Positions 1 through 7,436 of a stretch of 64,000 nucleotides of DNA are shown here, piece after piece. The position numbers were made by a program, and so were the translations under genes. Under the pieces are notes generated by a model. It saw only the letters and a list, made by a program, of their open reading frames with translations, searched no databases and was not told where the DNA came from. This DNA is from Streptomyces sp. CB00455 (GTDB taxonomy: Bacteria; Actinomycetota; Actinomycetes; Streptomycetales; Streptomycetaceae), in contig NZ_LIVQ01000004.1 in assembly GCF_001905445.1 (NCBI RefSeq), forward strand, positions 5,462-69,461, written 5' to 3'. Positions within the stretch are counted from its first letter, which is position 1; every line of letters begins with the position of its first letter.

Positions 1-159
1 GACCCCGTTTCCAGAGCTTGTCCCAGAGTGAAGGGCAGATTGCCCACGTGTTACTCACCCGTTCGCCACTAATCCACCCCGAAGGGCTTCATCGTTCGAC
101 TTGCATGTGTTAAGCACGCCGCCAGCGTTCGTCCTGAGCCAGGATCAAACTCTCCATGA
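1..159 (-). rRNA. rrs: 16S rRNA, 5' end only (truncated by window edge)
   Basis: The reverse complement reads into the universal 16S start, with the gagagtttgatcctggctca block at about 156-137, followed by the usual aacgctggcggcgtgc stretch. Only about the first 159 nt of the gene lie in the window; the rest is to the left. The exact mature 5' end is placed by analogy with other streptomycetes and may be off by a few bases. Confidence 0.96.
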
Positions 160-736
160 ATGTTTACCCGTAATCGGGTGCACACATCACTTAGAGCGGG
201 CACATCAGGTCGGAATAAGACCGACGCGCCACAACGTCCTCGCTGTGTAATCGCCTGCAAGCACCCCGAAACCGGAGCCCCACAGGTCTTTTTCAAAGGA
301 ACCTCATCCACCGAAATGGACGGGGTATCAACTTTTGGCGTTGATTTTTGGCACGCTGTTGAGTTCTCAAGGAACGGACGCTTCCTTTGTACTCACCGCA
401 GTATCACTACTGGGGCTTTCCTCCGGGCTTCGTTCTGTTCTGCTGTCTTGCGTTTCCGACTCTATCAGACTCTTTCGGGCCTGACCCCCAGTCAGCGGGG
501 TTTGCCTTCCGGGCTGTTGGGCCCTTCCGACTCCTGAACTCTAGCTGATTTCCGCAGCGACCGATAATCGGCCTTCGGAAATGAATTCGGGCACGCCGAA
601 TTCGTTCCCGGTGGGAGATCGTGCTGAGTTGGTTGCCGCAACGAGGCGGCGGGATGCGTCGTCGTCAGAACCTTCCGGCTCTGGGACAACTCGAAGAACC
701 TTACGGATCCGTGGCCACGGTGTCAAACCCGCGGGT
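160..736 (-). promoter_or_regulatory. rrn operon leader and promoter region
   Basis: No gene is seen here. Reading the minus strand, two TAGAGT boxes (543-538 and 464-459) look like -10 elements of tandem rrn promoters; their -35 regions are poor. Nearer the 16S gene, at about 385-314, lies the streptomycete rrn leader block ttgagaactcaacagcgtgc followed by an ATCAAC...GTTGAT inverted pair. This resembles the antitermination and RNase III processing leader known from Streptomyces rrn operons. The block is recognised by similarity to known leaders; promoter assignment is inference. Confidence 0.6.
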
Positions 737-1272
737 CAGCTGGGTGACTGGAGGTCTTCCACCCGGTCCAGCAGCCGGGTGAGCATGTCGCCCAGGAGCC
801 CGCGCTCCCCGGTCGAGAGGTCCTGTAGGAGGTCCTCCTCGAAGACCGTGGCCGCGCGCATCGCGTCCAGCCACTTGCTGCGGCCCTCGTCCGTGAGCTC
901 CACGATCACGCGGACCCGGTTGGACTCGTCCCGCTCGCGCGTCACCAGCCCCTCCGCCGTCATGCGGTCGATCCGGTGGGTCATCGCCGCCGGCGTGAGG
1001 CCCAGCTGCTTCGCCAGCTCGCTCGGGCCCATCCGGTACGGGGATCCGGAGATGACGAGGGCCTTGAGGACCTCCCACTCGGCGTTGCTGATGCCGAGGG
1101 CCGCGGTCTGGCGCCCGTACGCGACGTTCATGCGGCGGTTCAGACGGCTCAGTGCCGACACGACCTTCTCGACCTGGGGGTCGAGGTCCTGGAACTCGCG
1201 CTGGTAGACGGCGATCTGCTCATCGAGGCTCGGCTCGTGGACGGGCGTAGTGCCGTCGGGGGTGTCACCCAT
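736..1272 (-). CDS. MarR-family transcriptional regulator
   Basis: 178-residue winged-helix regulator of normal MarR length. The recognition helix region (about residues 81-105, with SELAKQLGLTPAAMTHRIDR) and the wing (about 115-130, DESNRVRVIVELTDEG) are clear, flanked by the dimerisation helices at both ends. It is divergent from an MFS transporter with 114 bp between starts, the classic arrangement in which a MarR protein represses a drug exporter and itself and is released by ligand. The inverted repeat at 1306-1329 is a plausible operator. The ligand cannot be told from the sequence. Confidence 0.93.
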   Translation of the reverse strand: MGDTPDGTTPVHEPSLDEQIAVYQREFQDLDPQVEKVVSALSRLNRRMNVAYGRQTAALGISNAEWEVLKALVISGSPYRMGPSELAKQLGLTPAAMTHRIDRMTAEGLVTRERDESNRVRVIVELTDEGRSKWLDAMRAATVFEEDLLQDLSTGERGLLGDMLTRLLDRVEDLQSPS

Positions 1273-1305
1273 GGGTCGAAGTATCGCATGAGGCCCGTTG
1301 GCGTC

Positions 1306-1329
1306 TAACTCCTTCGGTGTGTAGAGTTA
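1306..1329. promoter_or_regulatory. Inverted repeat between marR and MFS genes, candidate MarR operator
   Basis: TAACTC (1306-1311) and GAGTTA (1324-1329) form a perfect 6-bp inverted pair with a 12-bp spacer in the divergent promoter region. Its right arm overlaps a TAGAGT box that could be the -10 of the transporter. Spacing and position suit a dimeric winged-helix repressor; function is inference. Confidence 0.45.
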
Positions 1330-1386
1330 AGGATCGAAGTTTAGGTATGAAGTCTTCAGTCTTCAGCTCTCAAGGACGGGTGAGAA

Positions 1387-2703
1387 GTGACCAAGGTGAT
1401 GGGCGCTGCGATGCGGCGGATCCAGGCCGGCAACGCGCTGACCGCGTTCGGCATCGGTTTCACGGTTCCGTTCCTCTACATCTATGTGGCGCAGGTGCGA
1501 GGTCTCGGTTCCATGGCCGCCACGAGCGCGTTCGTGGCCTTCGCCCTCGGCGCTCTCGTCGCGCTGCCCCTCACCGGCCGGGTCATCGACCGTCGTGGTC
1601 CCGTGCCGGTCGTCATCGGGGCGGCCGTCGCGGCCTCCGTCGGCGCGCTCTCCCTCGGGCTGTCCACCGGGATCGTGCCCATCCTGCTGTCGGCCCTGAC
1701 GCTCGGCGCGGGGCAGGCCGTGATGCAGCCGGCGCTCGCCACGATGATCGTCTGGTGCTCCACGCCGTCCACCCGGACCCGGGCCTTCGCGCTCCAGTTC
1801 TTCATGCAGAACCTGGGCCTGGGCATCGGCGGCCTCATCGGCGGCCAGATCGTCGACGAGAGCCGGCCCGCGAGCTTCACGCTGCTGTTCGGCATCGAGG
1901 CCGTGATGTTCCTGGTGCTGGCGGGGGTCGTCCTGACCGTGAGGCTGCCGCACGCGCCGGTCATCAAGGACGCCGTGCCGCGGGATTCCGCCGGGGCCGG
2001 CGGCGGCTGGAAGGGACTGCTGGGGCACCGGGCCATGGTCAAGCTGCTGGTGCTGGGCTTCGTTATCTTCTTCGCCTGCTACGGACAGTTCGAGTCGGGT
2101 CTGGCCGCTTTCGGCACCGAGGCCGCGGGGATCTCCCCCTCCACGCTCGGTTTCGCGCTGGCCGCCAACACCGGTGCCATCGTGCTCGCGCAGTTCGTCG
2201 TGCTGCGGCTGGTCGAGAAGCGGCGCCGGTCCCGCGTGATCGCCGCAGTCGGGCTCATCTGGACCGTGGCGTGGGTCATCGCCGGGTTCTCCGGGCTGGG
2301 GCACGGCAGCGCCGTGATGGCCGCCGCCGCCTTCGTCACCACCTACGGGCTCTTCGGCATCGGCGAGGCCATGCTCTCACCGACGCTGGCGCCGCTGGTG
2401 GCCGATCTGGCTCCTGAGGGTTCCGTTGGCCAGTACAACTCGGCCTTCGCGCTGGTCAAGCAGATGGCGCTGGCGCTGGGGCCCCTCGGGGTGCCGCTCG
2501 GGGCGGGCGTTCCGATGCTGTACATCGGGAGCTTCGTGCTGGTGTCGCTCGGGATCTCCTGGCTGGGGCTGCGGCTCGGCCGGCAGCTGAGCCCGGTGCA
2601 GGACAACCCCTCGCTGACCAGGGTGGTGGCGCAGGGCGGGCCGTCCGCCGCGGTCAAGGCCGCTCCTGTCACGTCCGTCCCCGCGCAGTCCGTGCACGCG
2701 TAA
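1387..2703 (+). CDS. Major facilitator superfamily transporter
   Basis: 438 residues with about 12 hydrophobic helices, the normal size for a DHA1-type MFS exporter. The loop between helices 2 and 3 carries a motif-A-like sequence (TGRVIDRRGPVPV). The GTG start at 1387 has an AAGGACGG ribosome site just upstream; an ATG five codons in is the alternative. Divergent from the MarR regulator, which suggests efflux of a toxic compound controlled by that repressor. It ends at a strong hairpin shared with the convergent phosphatase gene. Substrate unknown. Confidence 0.92.
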   Translation: MTKVMGAAMRRIQAGNALTAFGIGFTVPFLYIYVAQVRGLGSMAATSAFVAFALGALVALPLTGRVIDRRGPVPVVIGAAVAASVGALSLGLSTGIVPILLSALTLGAGQAVMQPALATMIVWCSTPSTRTRAFALQFFMQNLGLGIGGLIGGQIVDESRPASFTLLFGIEAVMFLVLAGVVLTVRLPHAPVIKDAVPRDSAGAGGGWKGLLGHRAMVKLLVLGFVIFFACYGQFESGLAAFGTEAAGISPSTLGFALAANTGAIVLAQFVVLRLVEKRRRSRVIAAVGLIWTVAWVIAGFSGLGHGSAVMAAAAFVTTYGLFGIGEAMLSPTLAPLVADLAPEGSVGQYNSAFALVKQMALALGPLGVPLGAGVPMLYIGSFVLVSLGISWLGLRLGRQLSPVQDNPSLTRVVAQGGPSAAVKAAPVTSVPAQSVHA

Positions 2704-2722
2704 GAGATGTGGTGGTACGAGG

Positions 2723-2754
2723 GAAGGCCCCGGTCCGTGTGGACCGGGGCCTTC
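2723..2754. terminator. Bidirectional terminator hairpin
   Basis: A perfect 14-bp stem (2723-2736 with 2741-2754) closed by a 4-nt loop lies between the convergent MFS and phosphatase genes. There is no T tract, as is usual in this genome. Confidence 0.85.
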
Positions 2755-2766
2755 CGTCGTGCCCGG

Positions 2767-4554
2767 CTACTTGTCCGGCAGGGCGAACTCGCACCAGACG
2801 GCCTTGCCGCCGCCCGGGGTGCGGCGCGTGCCCCAGGACGAGGCGATGGTGGCCACGATGGAGATGCCGCGGCCGGTTTCGTCGCCCGGTTCGGCGCGGC
2901 GGCGGCGCGGGAGGTGGTCGTCCCCGTCGGTGACCTCGATGATCAGGCGGCGGTCGGTGCGGCGCAGCCGCAGGCGCATGGGCGGCGTGCCGTGTTGCAG
3001 GGAATTCGCGACGAGCTCGCTCGCGGCGAGGACGCCCAGGTCGCACAGCTCGACGGGGAAGCGCCAGGAAGCGAGGACGCCCTGCGCGAAGGCGCGGGCG
3101 CGCGGGGCCGCTTCGATGCCGCCGAGGAGTTCCAGCGCGGCGTTGTGGAAGAGCTCGGCATCGGAGCCGGTGCGGGCGGGCTGCTGGAGGACCATCACCG
3201 CGACGTCGTCGTCGTGGTCGGCATCCACCCCGAGGGCGCGCATCAGCCGGTCGCAGATCACGGCCGGGCTGCCCTGGGCTCCGGAGAGGGCGCGTTCGAG
3301 GGCGGCGACTCCTTCGTCGATGTCCTCGCCGCGGCGCTCGACCAGGCCGTCGGTGTAGAGGACGGCGGTGCAGCCGGGGCCGAGCGCGATGGTGCCGGAG
3401 GTGTGCAGCCAGCCGCCGGTGCCGAGCGGCGGTCCGGTGGGGTCGGCGGCGCGGCGCACGGTGCCGTCCTCGTCGCGGACCAGGATCGGAAGGTGGCCGG
3501 CGGAGGCGTAGGCGAGCAGGCCCTCGCTGGGGTCGTGGACGGCGTAGACGCAGGTGGCGATCTGGCTGGCGTCGATCTCGGCGGCGAGCCCGTCGAGGAG
3601 CTGGAGCACCTCGTGCGGGGGCAGGTCGAGGCGGGCGTAGGCGCGGACGGCGGTGCGCAGCTGGCCCATGACGGCGGCGGCGCGGACGCCGCGGCCCATC
3701 ACGTCGCCAATGACGAGTGCGGTGCGCCCGGCGCCGAGGGTGATGACGTCGTACCAGTCGCCGCCGACGGCCGCCTCGGTGCCGCCGGGCTGGTAGGTGG
3801 CGGCGACGCGCAGGTCGTCTGGCTGTTCGAGCTCCTGGGGGAGGAGGGAGCGCTGGAGGGTGACGGCGGCCTCGCGCTGGCGGCGTTCGCTGGCGCGGAG
3901 CCTTTCGACGGCTTCGGCGTGGTCGGTGACGTCGGCGAGGTGGATCAGGACGCCGGTGTGGTGCGGGTCGGGGCCGCCCGGGGCGTCGGTCCTGGGGAAT
4001 TCCACCGGGGTGCAGGCGACCGTGTACGTGCTGGTGCCGCCGGGTGCGGTGCGGTTCTTGGCGGTACGGGGCCGGCCGCTGCGCTGGACCTGGTCGAGGA
4101 GCGGGAGCAGGCCGAGCTCGCGCAGTTCGGGCAGGGTCTCGTGGGCGGGCGCGCCGGGGTCGCGGGCGCCGAAGCCGGCCGTGTAGGCGTCGTTGACGTA
4201 GGCGACGCGGTGCTCGGGGCCGTGGACGAGGGCGACCAGGGCCGGGAGCCGGCCGAGGACCTCGCGTACGGAGAGCTCGTCGGGGGAGGGCACGGCGGTG
4301 AGGGCGCCCGTGCGGCGGGTGGGGGCGACGGCCGGGGTGGCGCCGGAGCCGCTGCCGGTGCCGCGGACCGTGGGGTCGGCCGGATGGCCGTCCACGGCGG
4401 GGGTGGACCGCTCGCCTCCGGGGTCGGCGCGGCCGCCGCGGGCCGCCGGGACGGAGCCTTCACCCCGCTTGGCCTGGGCGGCGGCGTGTTCGGTCCGGAC
4501 GGCGGCGCGGCGCTGCGTTCCGGGGAACCGGGCGCTCCAGCGCGTGAAGTTCAC
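2767..4554 (-). CDS. PAS - PP2C phosphatase (SpoIIE/RsbU type) - RsbW-like ATPase protein
   Basis: 595 residues from the GTG at 4554. Domains in order: PAS-like sensor (about 90-210), PP2C/SpoIIE serine phosphatase (about 235-440; metal-binding acidic residues visible in GGDWYDVI, VIGDVMGRG and DHDDDVAVMV), then a GHKL ATPase of RsbW type (about 460-592; ASELVANSLQHG as N box). Such fusions in Streptomyces act on anti-anti-sigma partner-switching circuits. The same frame extends to a GTG at 4686, but the MNFTRW N-terminus at 4554 is what I recall for streptomycete relatives. No partner STAS gene is adjacent. It ends at the shared hairpin. Confidence 0.9.
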   Translation of the reverse strand: MNFTRWSARFPGTQRRAAVRTEHAAAQAKRGEGSVPAARGGRADPGGERSTPAVDGHPADPTVRGTGSGSGATPAVAPTRRTGALTAVPSPDELSVREVLGRLPALVALVHGPEHRVAYVNDAYTAGFGARDPGAPAHETLPELRELGLLPLLDQVQRSGRPRTAKNRTAPGGTSTYTVACTPVEFPRTDAPGGPDPHHTGVLIHLADVTDHAEAVERLRASERRQREAAVTLQRSLLPQELEQPDDLRVAATYQPGGTEAAVGGDWYDVITLGAGRTALVIGDVMGRGVRAAAVMGQLRTAVRAYARLDLPPHEVLQLLDGLAAEIDASQIATCVYAVHDPSEGLLAYASAGHLPILVRDEDGTVRRAADPTGPPLGTGGWLHTSGTIALGPGCTAVLYTDGLVERRGEDIDEGVAALERALSGAQGSPAVICDRLMRALGVDADHDDDVAVMVLQQPARTGSDAELFHNAALELLGGIEAAPRARAFAQGVLASWRFPVELCDLGVLAASELVANSLQHGTPPMRLRLRRTDRRLIIEVTDGDDHLPRRRRAEPGDETGRGISIVATIASSWGTRRTPGGGKAVWCEFALPDK

Positions 4555-4717
4555 TGCGTTCAAGCCTCGTGGTGTCGCAAGCGGTCGCTGTGTCTCCCCC
4601 AGCTGCCGCTGGGAGGTTCCCCCGGATGGTCGGTCGCTGACTGGACTGTTGTCACTCTGTGCAGGTGTGAGCCCACCAATGGTCACACGTCCAGTGTGGC
4701 CGAGCGCACTGACAACG

Positions 4718-6148
4718 TCAGTCCTGACTGTCCTTCGGGGGGTTGGGGGCGGGTTTCGATGGTGGGTCCTTGGGGCCGCCGCCTGCGGCGAGTTCGAATT
4801 CTGCCCTGGGGTGTTCGAGTGAGCCTAGGGAGACGATCTCCCGCTTGAAAAGACCTGAGAGGGTCCATTCCGCAAGAACGCGCATCTTGCGGTTGAAGGT
4901 GGGGACGCGGCTGAGGTGGTAGGCGCGGTGCATGAACCAGGCGGGGTAGCCCTTGAGCTTGCGGCCGTAGATGTGGGCCACGCCCTGGTGAAGGCCGAGG
5001 GAGGCGACGGATCCGGCGTACTTGTGGGCGTACTCGGTGAGGACCTCGTCGCGCAGGGCGGCGATCAGGTTGTCGGCCAGCGCCCTGGCCTGGCGGACGG
5101 CGTGCTGGGCGTTGGGGGCGCATTCGCGTCCGGGTTCGGCGGCCGTGATGTCGGGGACGGCCGCGGCGTCGCCGGCGGCCCAGGCGTGCTCCACGCCCTC
5201 GACGGTGAGGAAGGCGGTGCACGCCAGGCGGCCGCGCTCGTTCCTCGGCAGGTCCGAGGCGGCCAGGACGGGGTGCGGTTTGACGCCCGCGGTCCAGACG
5301 ACGGTGCGGGTGGGGAAGCGCGAGCCGTCGCTGAGGACGGCGACGCGGTTCTCGCAGGAGTCGAGGCGGGTTTCCAGGCGGACGTCGATGTTGCGGCGGC
5401 GCAGTTCACGGACCGTGTAGACGCCCATTTCGGGGCCGACCTCGGGGAGGATCCGGTTGCTGGCCTCCACCAGGATCCACTTCATGTCCTCGGCCTTGAG
5501 GTTGTGGTAGTACCGGGCGGCGTAGCGCGCCATGTCCTGCAGTTCGCCGAGGGCTTCGACGCCCGCGTAGCCGCCGCCGACGAAGACGAAGGTGAGGGCC
5601 GCGTCGCGGATGCCGGGGTCGCGGGTGGAGGAGGCGATGTCCATCTGTTCGATGACGTGGTTGCGCAGGCCGATGGCTTCCTCGACGGTCTTGAACCCGA
5701 TGCCGTAGTCGGCGAGGCCCGGGACGGGGAGCGTGCGGGAGACGGAGCCGGGGGCGAGGACGAGTTCGTCGTACTCGATCTCCACGGGGCCTGCGCCCTC
5801 TTCCTCGGTGGCGAGGGTGCTGATCGTCGCCGTGCGCTTGGCGTGGTCGATGCGCTCGGCCTCGCCGATGACGATGCGGCACTTGTCGAGGACGCGGCGC
5901 AGCGGGACGACGACGTGGCGCGGGGAGATGGAGCCGGCGGCCGCCTCCGGGAGGAAGGGCTGGTAGGTCATGTAGGGCTCGGGCGTGACCACCGTGACCT
6001 CGGCTTCGCCGGTTCTCAGCTTCCGCTGGAGCCGTAGCGCCGTGTACATGCCGACGTAGCCGCCGCCGACGATCAGGATGCGCGTGCGGGGCGGGGTACC
6101 GGGGGCCGTGCCCCGGGAGTTAGCAGCCTTCACCACCCCATGACGCAT
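4718..6148 (-). CDS. ndh: Type II NADH dehydrogenase (FAD-dependent)
   Basis: 476 residues from the ATG at 6148; the frame is open further upstream but that part is proline-rich and not enzyme-like. Two Rossmann dinucleotide motifs are visible: FAD-binding ILIVGGGYVGMY near residue 24 and NADH-binding FVFVGGGYAGVEA near 180, plus a C-terminal WAAGDAAAVPD-type FAD motif. These are typical of single-subunit NDH-2, a peripheral membrane enzyme that passes electrons from NADH to menaquinone without pumping protons. The C-terminus ends in a Pro/Lys-rich tail. Divergent from the TetR gene across about 330 bp. Confidence 0.93.
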   Translation of the reverse strand: MRHGVVKAANSRGTAPGTPPRTRILIVGGGYVGMYTALRLQRKLRTGEAEVTVVTPEPYMTYQPFLPEAAAGSISPRHVVVPLRRVLDKCRIVIGEAERIDHAKRTATISTLATEEEGAGPVEIEYDELVLAPGSVSRTLPVPGLADYGIGFKTVEEAIGLRNHVIEQMDIASSTRDPGIRDAALTFVFVGGGYAGVEALGELQDMARYAARYYHNLKAEDMKWILVEASNRILPEVGPEMGVYTVRELRRRNIDVRLETRLDSCENRVAVLSDGSRFPTRTVVWTAGVKPHPVLAASDLPRNERGRLACTAFLTVEGVEHAWAAGDAAAVPDITAAEPGRECAPNAQHAVRQARALADNLIAALRDEVLTEYAHKYAGSVASLGLHQGVAHIYGRKLKGYPAWFMHRAYHLSRVPTFNRKMRVLAEWTLSGLFKREIVSLGSLEHPRAEFELAAGGGPKDPPSKPAPNPPKDSQD

Positions 6149-6476
6149 CGTGGCCGGGAGTTTGTCCACAGGCCGAGCAAATTGTGTGACCGGAAGCGGG
6201 GCCGGGACGGGGTGGAAGCGGACCTCGCACGGGAGTGGAGAGGTGCAGGTCAGAGCAGGCGGAGGGGGCGATTCCGAGGGCGTCGGACGGAAAAGTGGAG
6301 GTGAATGCTCCGATCGGGCGGTGCTCCGTCGGGGGCTCCCTCTTCTGAATTGACTCTGGCTCAACTATGTTCGTAACCCGTCGAGGACCAGGACCGGGCC
6401 CACTTGACCGTGGCCCCCTCGACGTGAAGGCGGGGAGCGTCTCCGGGGGGAGACAAATGATTACCGGGGGAAACAT
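6149..6476. other. Divergent intergenic region between ndh and TetR genes
   Basis: No gene is supported here. It must hold the promoters of both ndh (leftward) and the TetR gene (rightward). Just before the TetR start lies the run ccgggggaaacat, a good ribosome site. I see no strong inverted repeat. Confidence 0.4.
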
Positions 6477-7250
6477 ATGAACATTTCCGATTTCCATGGT
6501 TCTGCGAGCACGCTCTCGGTCGAGAGCAGCGGTCGCGGTCTCGCCGGCGCGACCACGCACGGCGTAGGCCGGTCCACGCCGCTGCGCGTCGACGCCCAGC
6601 GCAATCTGGAGCACGTCCTGCGCGCCGCCCGCGAGGTCTTCGGGGAGCTCGGCTACGGAGCTCCCATGGAGGACGTGGCACGGCGCGCGCGGGTCGGTGT
6701 CGGCACCGTCTACCGGCGCTTCCCGAGCAAGGACGTCCTCGTACGGCGGATAGCCGAGGAGGAGACCGCCCGGCTGACCGAGCAGGCGCAGACGGCGCTG
6801 GGCCAGGAGGAGGAGCCGTGGCAGGCGCTGTCGCGCTTCCTGCGCACCTCGGTGGCCTCGGGCGCCGGCCGGCTGCTGCCGCCGCAGGTGCTCCGGGTGG
6901 GCTCGGCCGCCGAGGAGGGCGCCGAGGAGGCCGAGGTGGCGCGGGTCCCGCACCAGCGTCAGGCCGTCGCGACCGGCGGGGCTCCCGATCTGCGCGTCGT
7001 GGGCTCGCGACCCGCCGCCGGGGACGAGCCCCTGGACGACGCGGGTGCGGGTGCGCTGCTGGAGGTCGTCGGGCGGATGGTGGACCGCGCCCGGGAGGCC
7101 GGTGAGCTGCGGACCGACGTCACCGTGGCCGACGTGCTGCTGGTGATAGCGACGGCGGCGCCCGCGCTGCCCGACCCGGCGCAGCAGGCGGCGGCTTCCA
7201 CCCGGCTGCTCGACATCCTGCTCGAAGGGCTCCGGTCCCGCACGGTGTAG
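6477..7250 (+). CDS. TetR/AcrR-family transcriptional regulator
   Basis: 257 residues. The N-terminal helix-turn-helix (about residues 38-85) has the TetR hallmarks: an AAREVFGELGYGA helix, MEDVARRARVGVGTVYRRF recognition region and the FPSKDVLV linker. About 35 disordered residues precede it, and the C-terminal ligand domain is helical. ATG start with GGGGGAA at a proper distance. It lies between ndh and a sigma-factor gene, so control of respiration or of the sigma gene are both possible; the sequence does not decide. Confidence 0.92.
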   Translation: MNISDFHGSASTLSVESSGRGLAGATTHGVGRSTPLRVDAQRNLEHVLRAAREVFGELGYGAPMEDVARRARVGVGTVYRRFPSKDVLVRRIAEEETARLTEQAQTALGQEEEPWQALSRFLRTSVASGAGRLLPPQVLRVGSAAEEGAEEAEVARVPHQRQAVATGGAPDLRVVGSRPAAGDEPLDDAGAGALLEVVGRMVDRAREAGELRTDVTVADVLLVIATAAPALPDPAQQAAASTRLLDILLEGLRSRTV

Positions 7251-7436
7251 GGCGCGGGCGGGGTGCGGGGCAGGACGGGCGCGGGAGCGCGTGCTCCCAT
7301 CCGCGGCCGTGGGCACGGCAGTTCGCCGAAGTGTGCCCGGACGAGTGGATGGAGCGCGGAGCGCCTCGACGCGCGCCCTCCGTGTGACACGCTTGATCGG
7401 TGTACCGGTTGAGTGGATCATGCGGGAGCTTCCGCG

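Noticed and set aside
2707..4848. Long plus-strand open frame opposite the phosphatase gene
   Set aside because: In such G/C-rich DNA the opposite strand of a real gene stays open. The translation is a Gly/Ala/Val-rich string with no domain, while the minus strand encodes clear PAS, PP2C and ATPase motifs.
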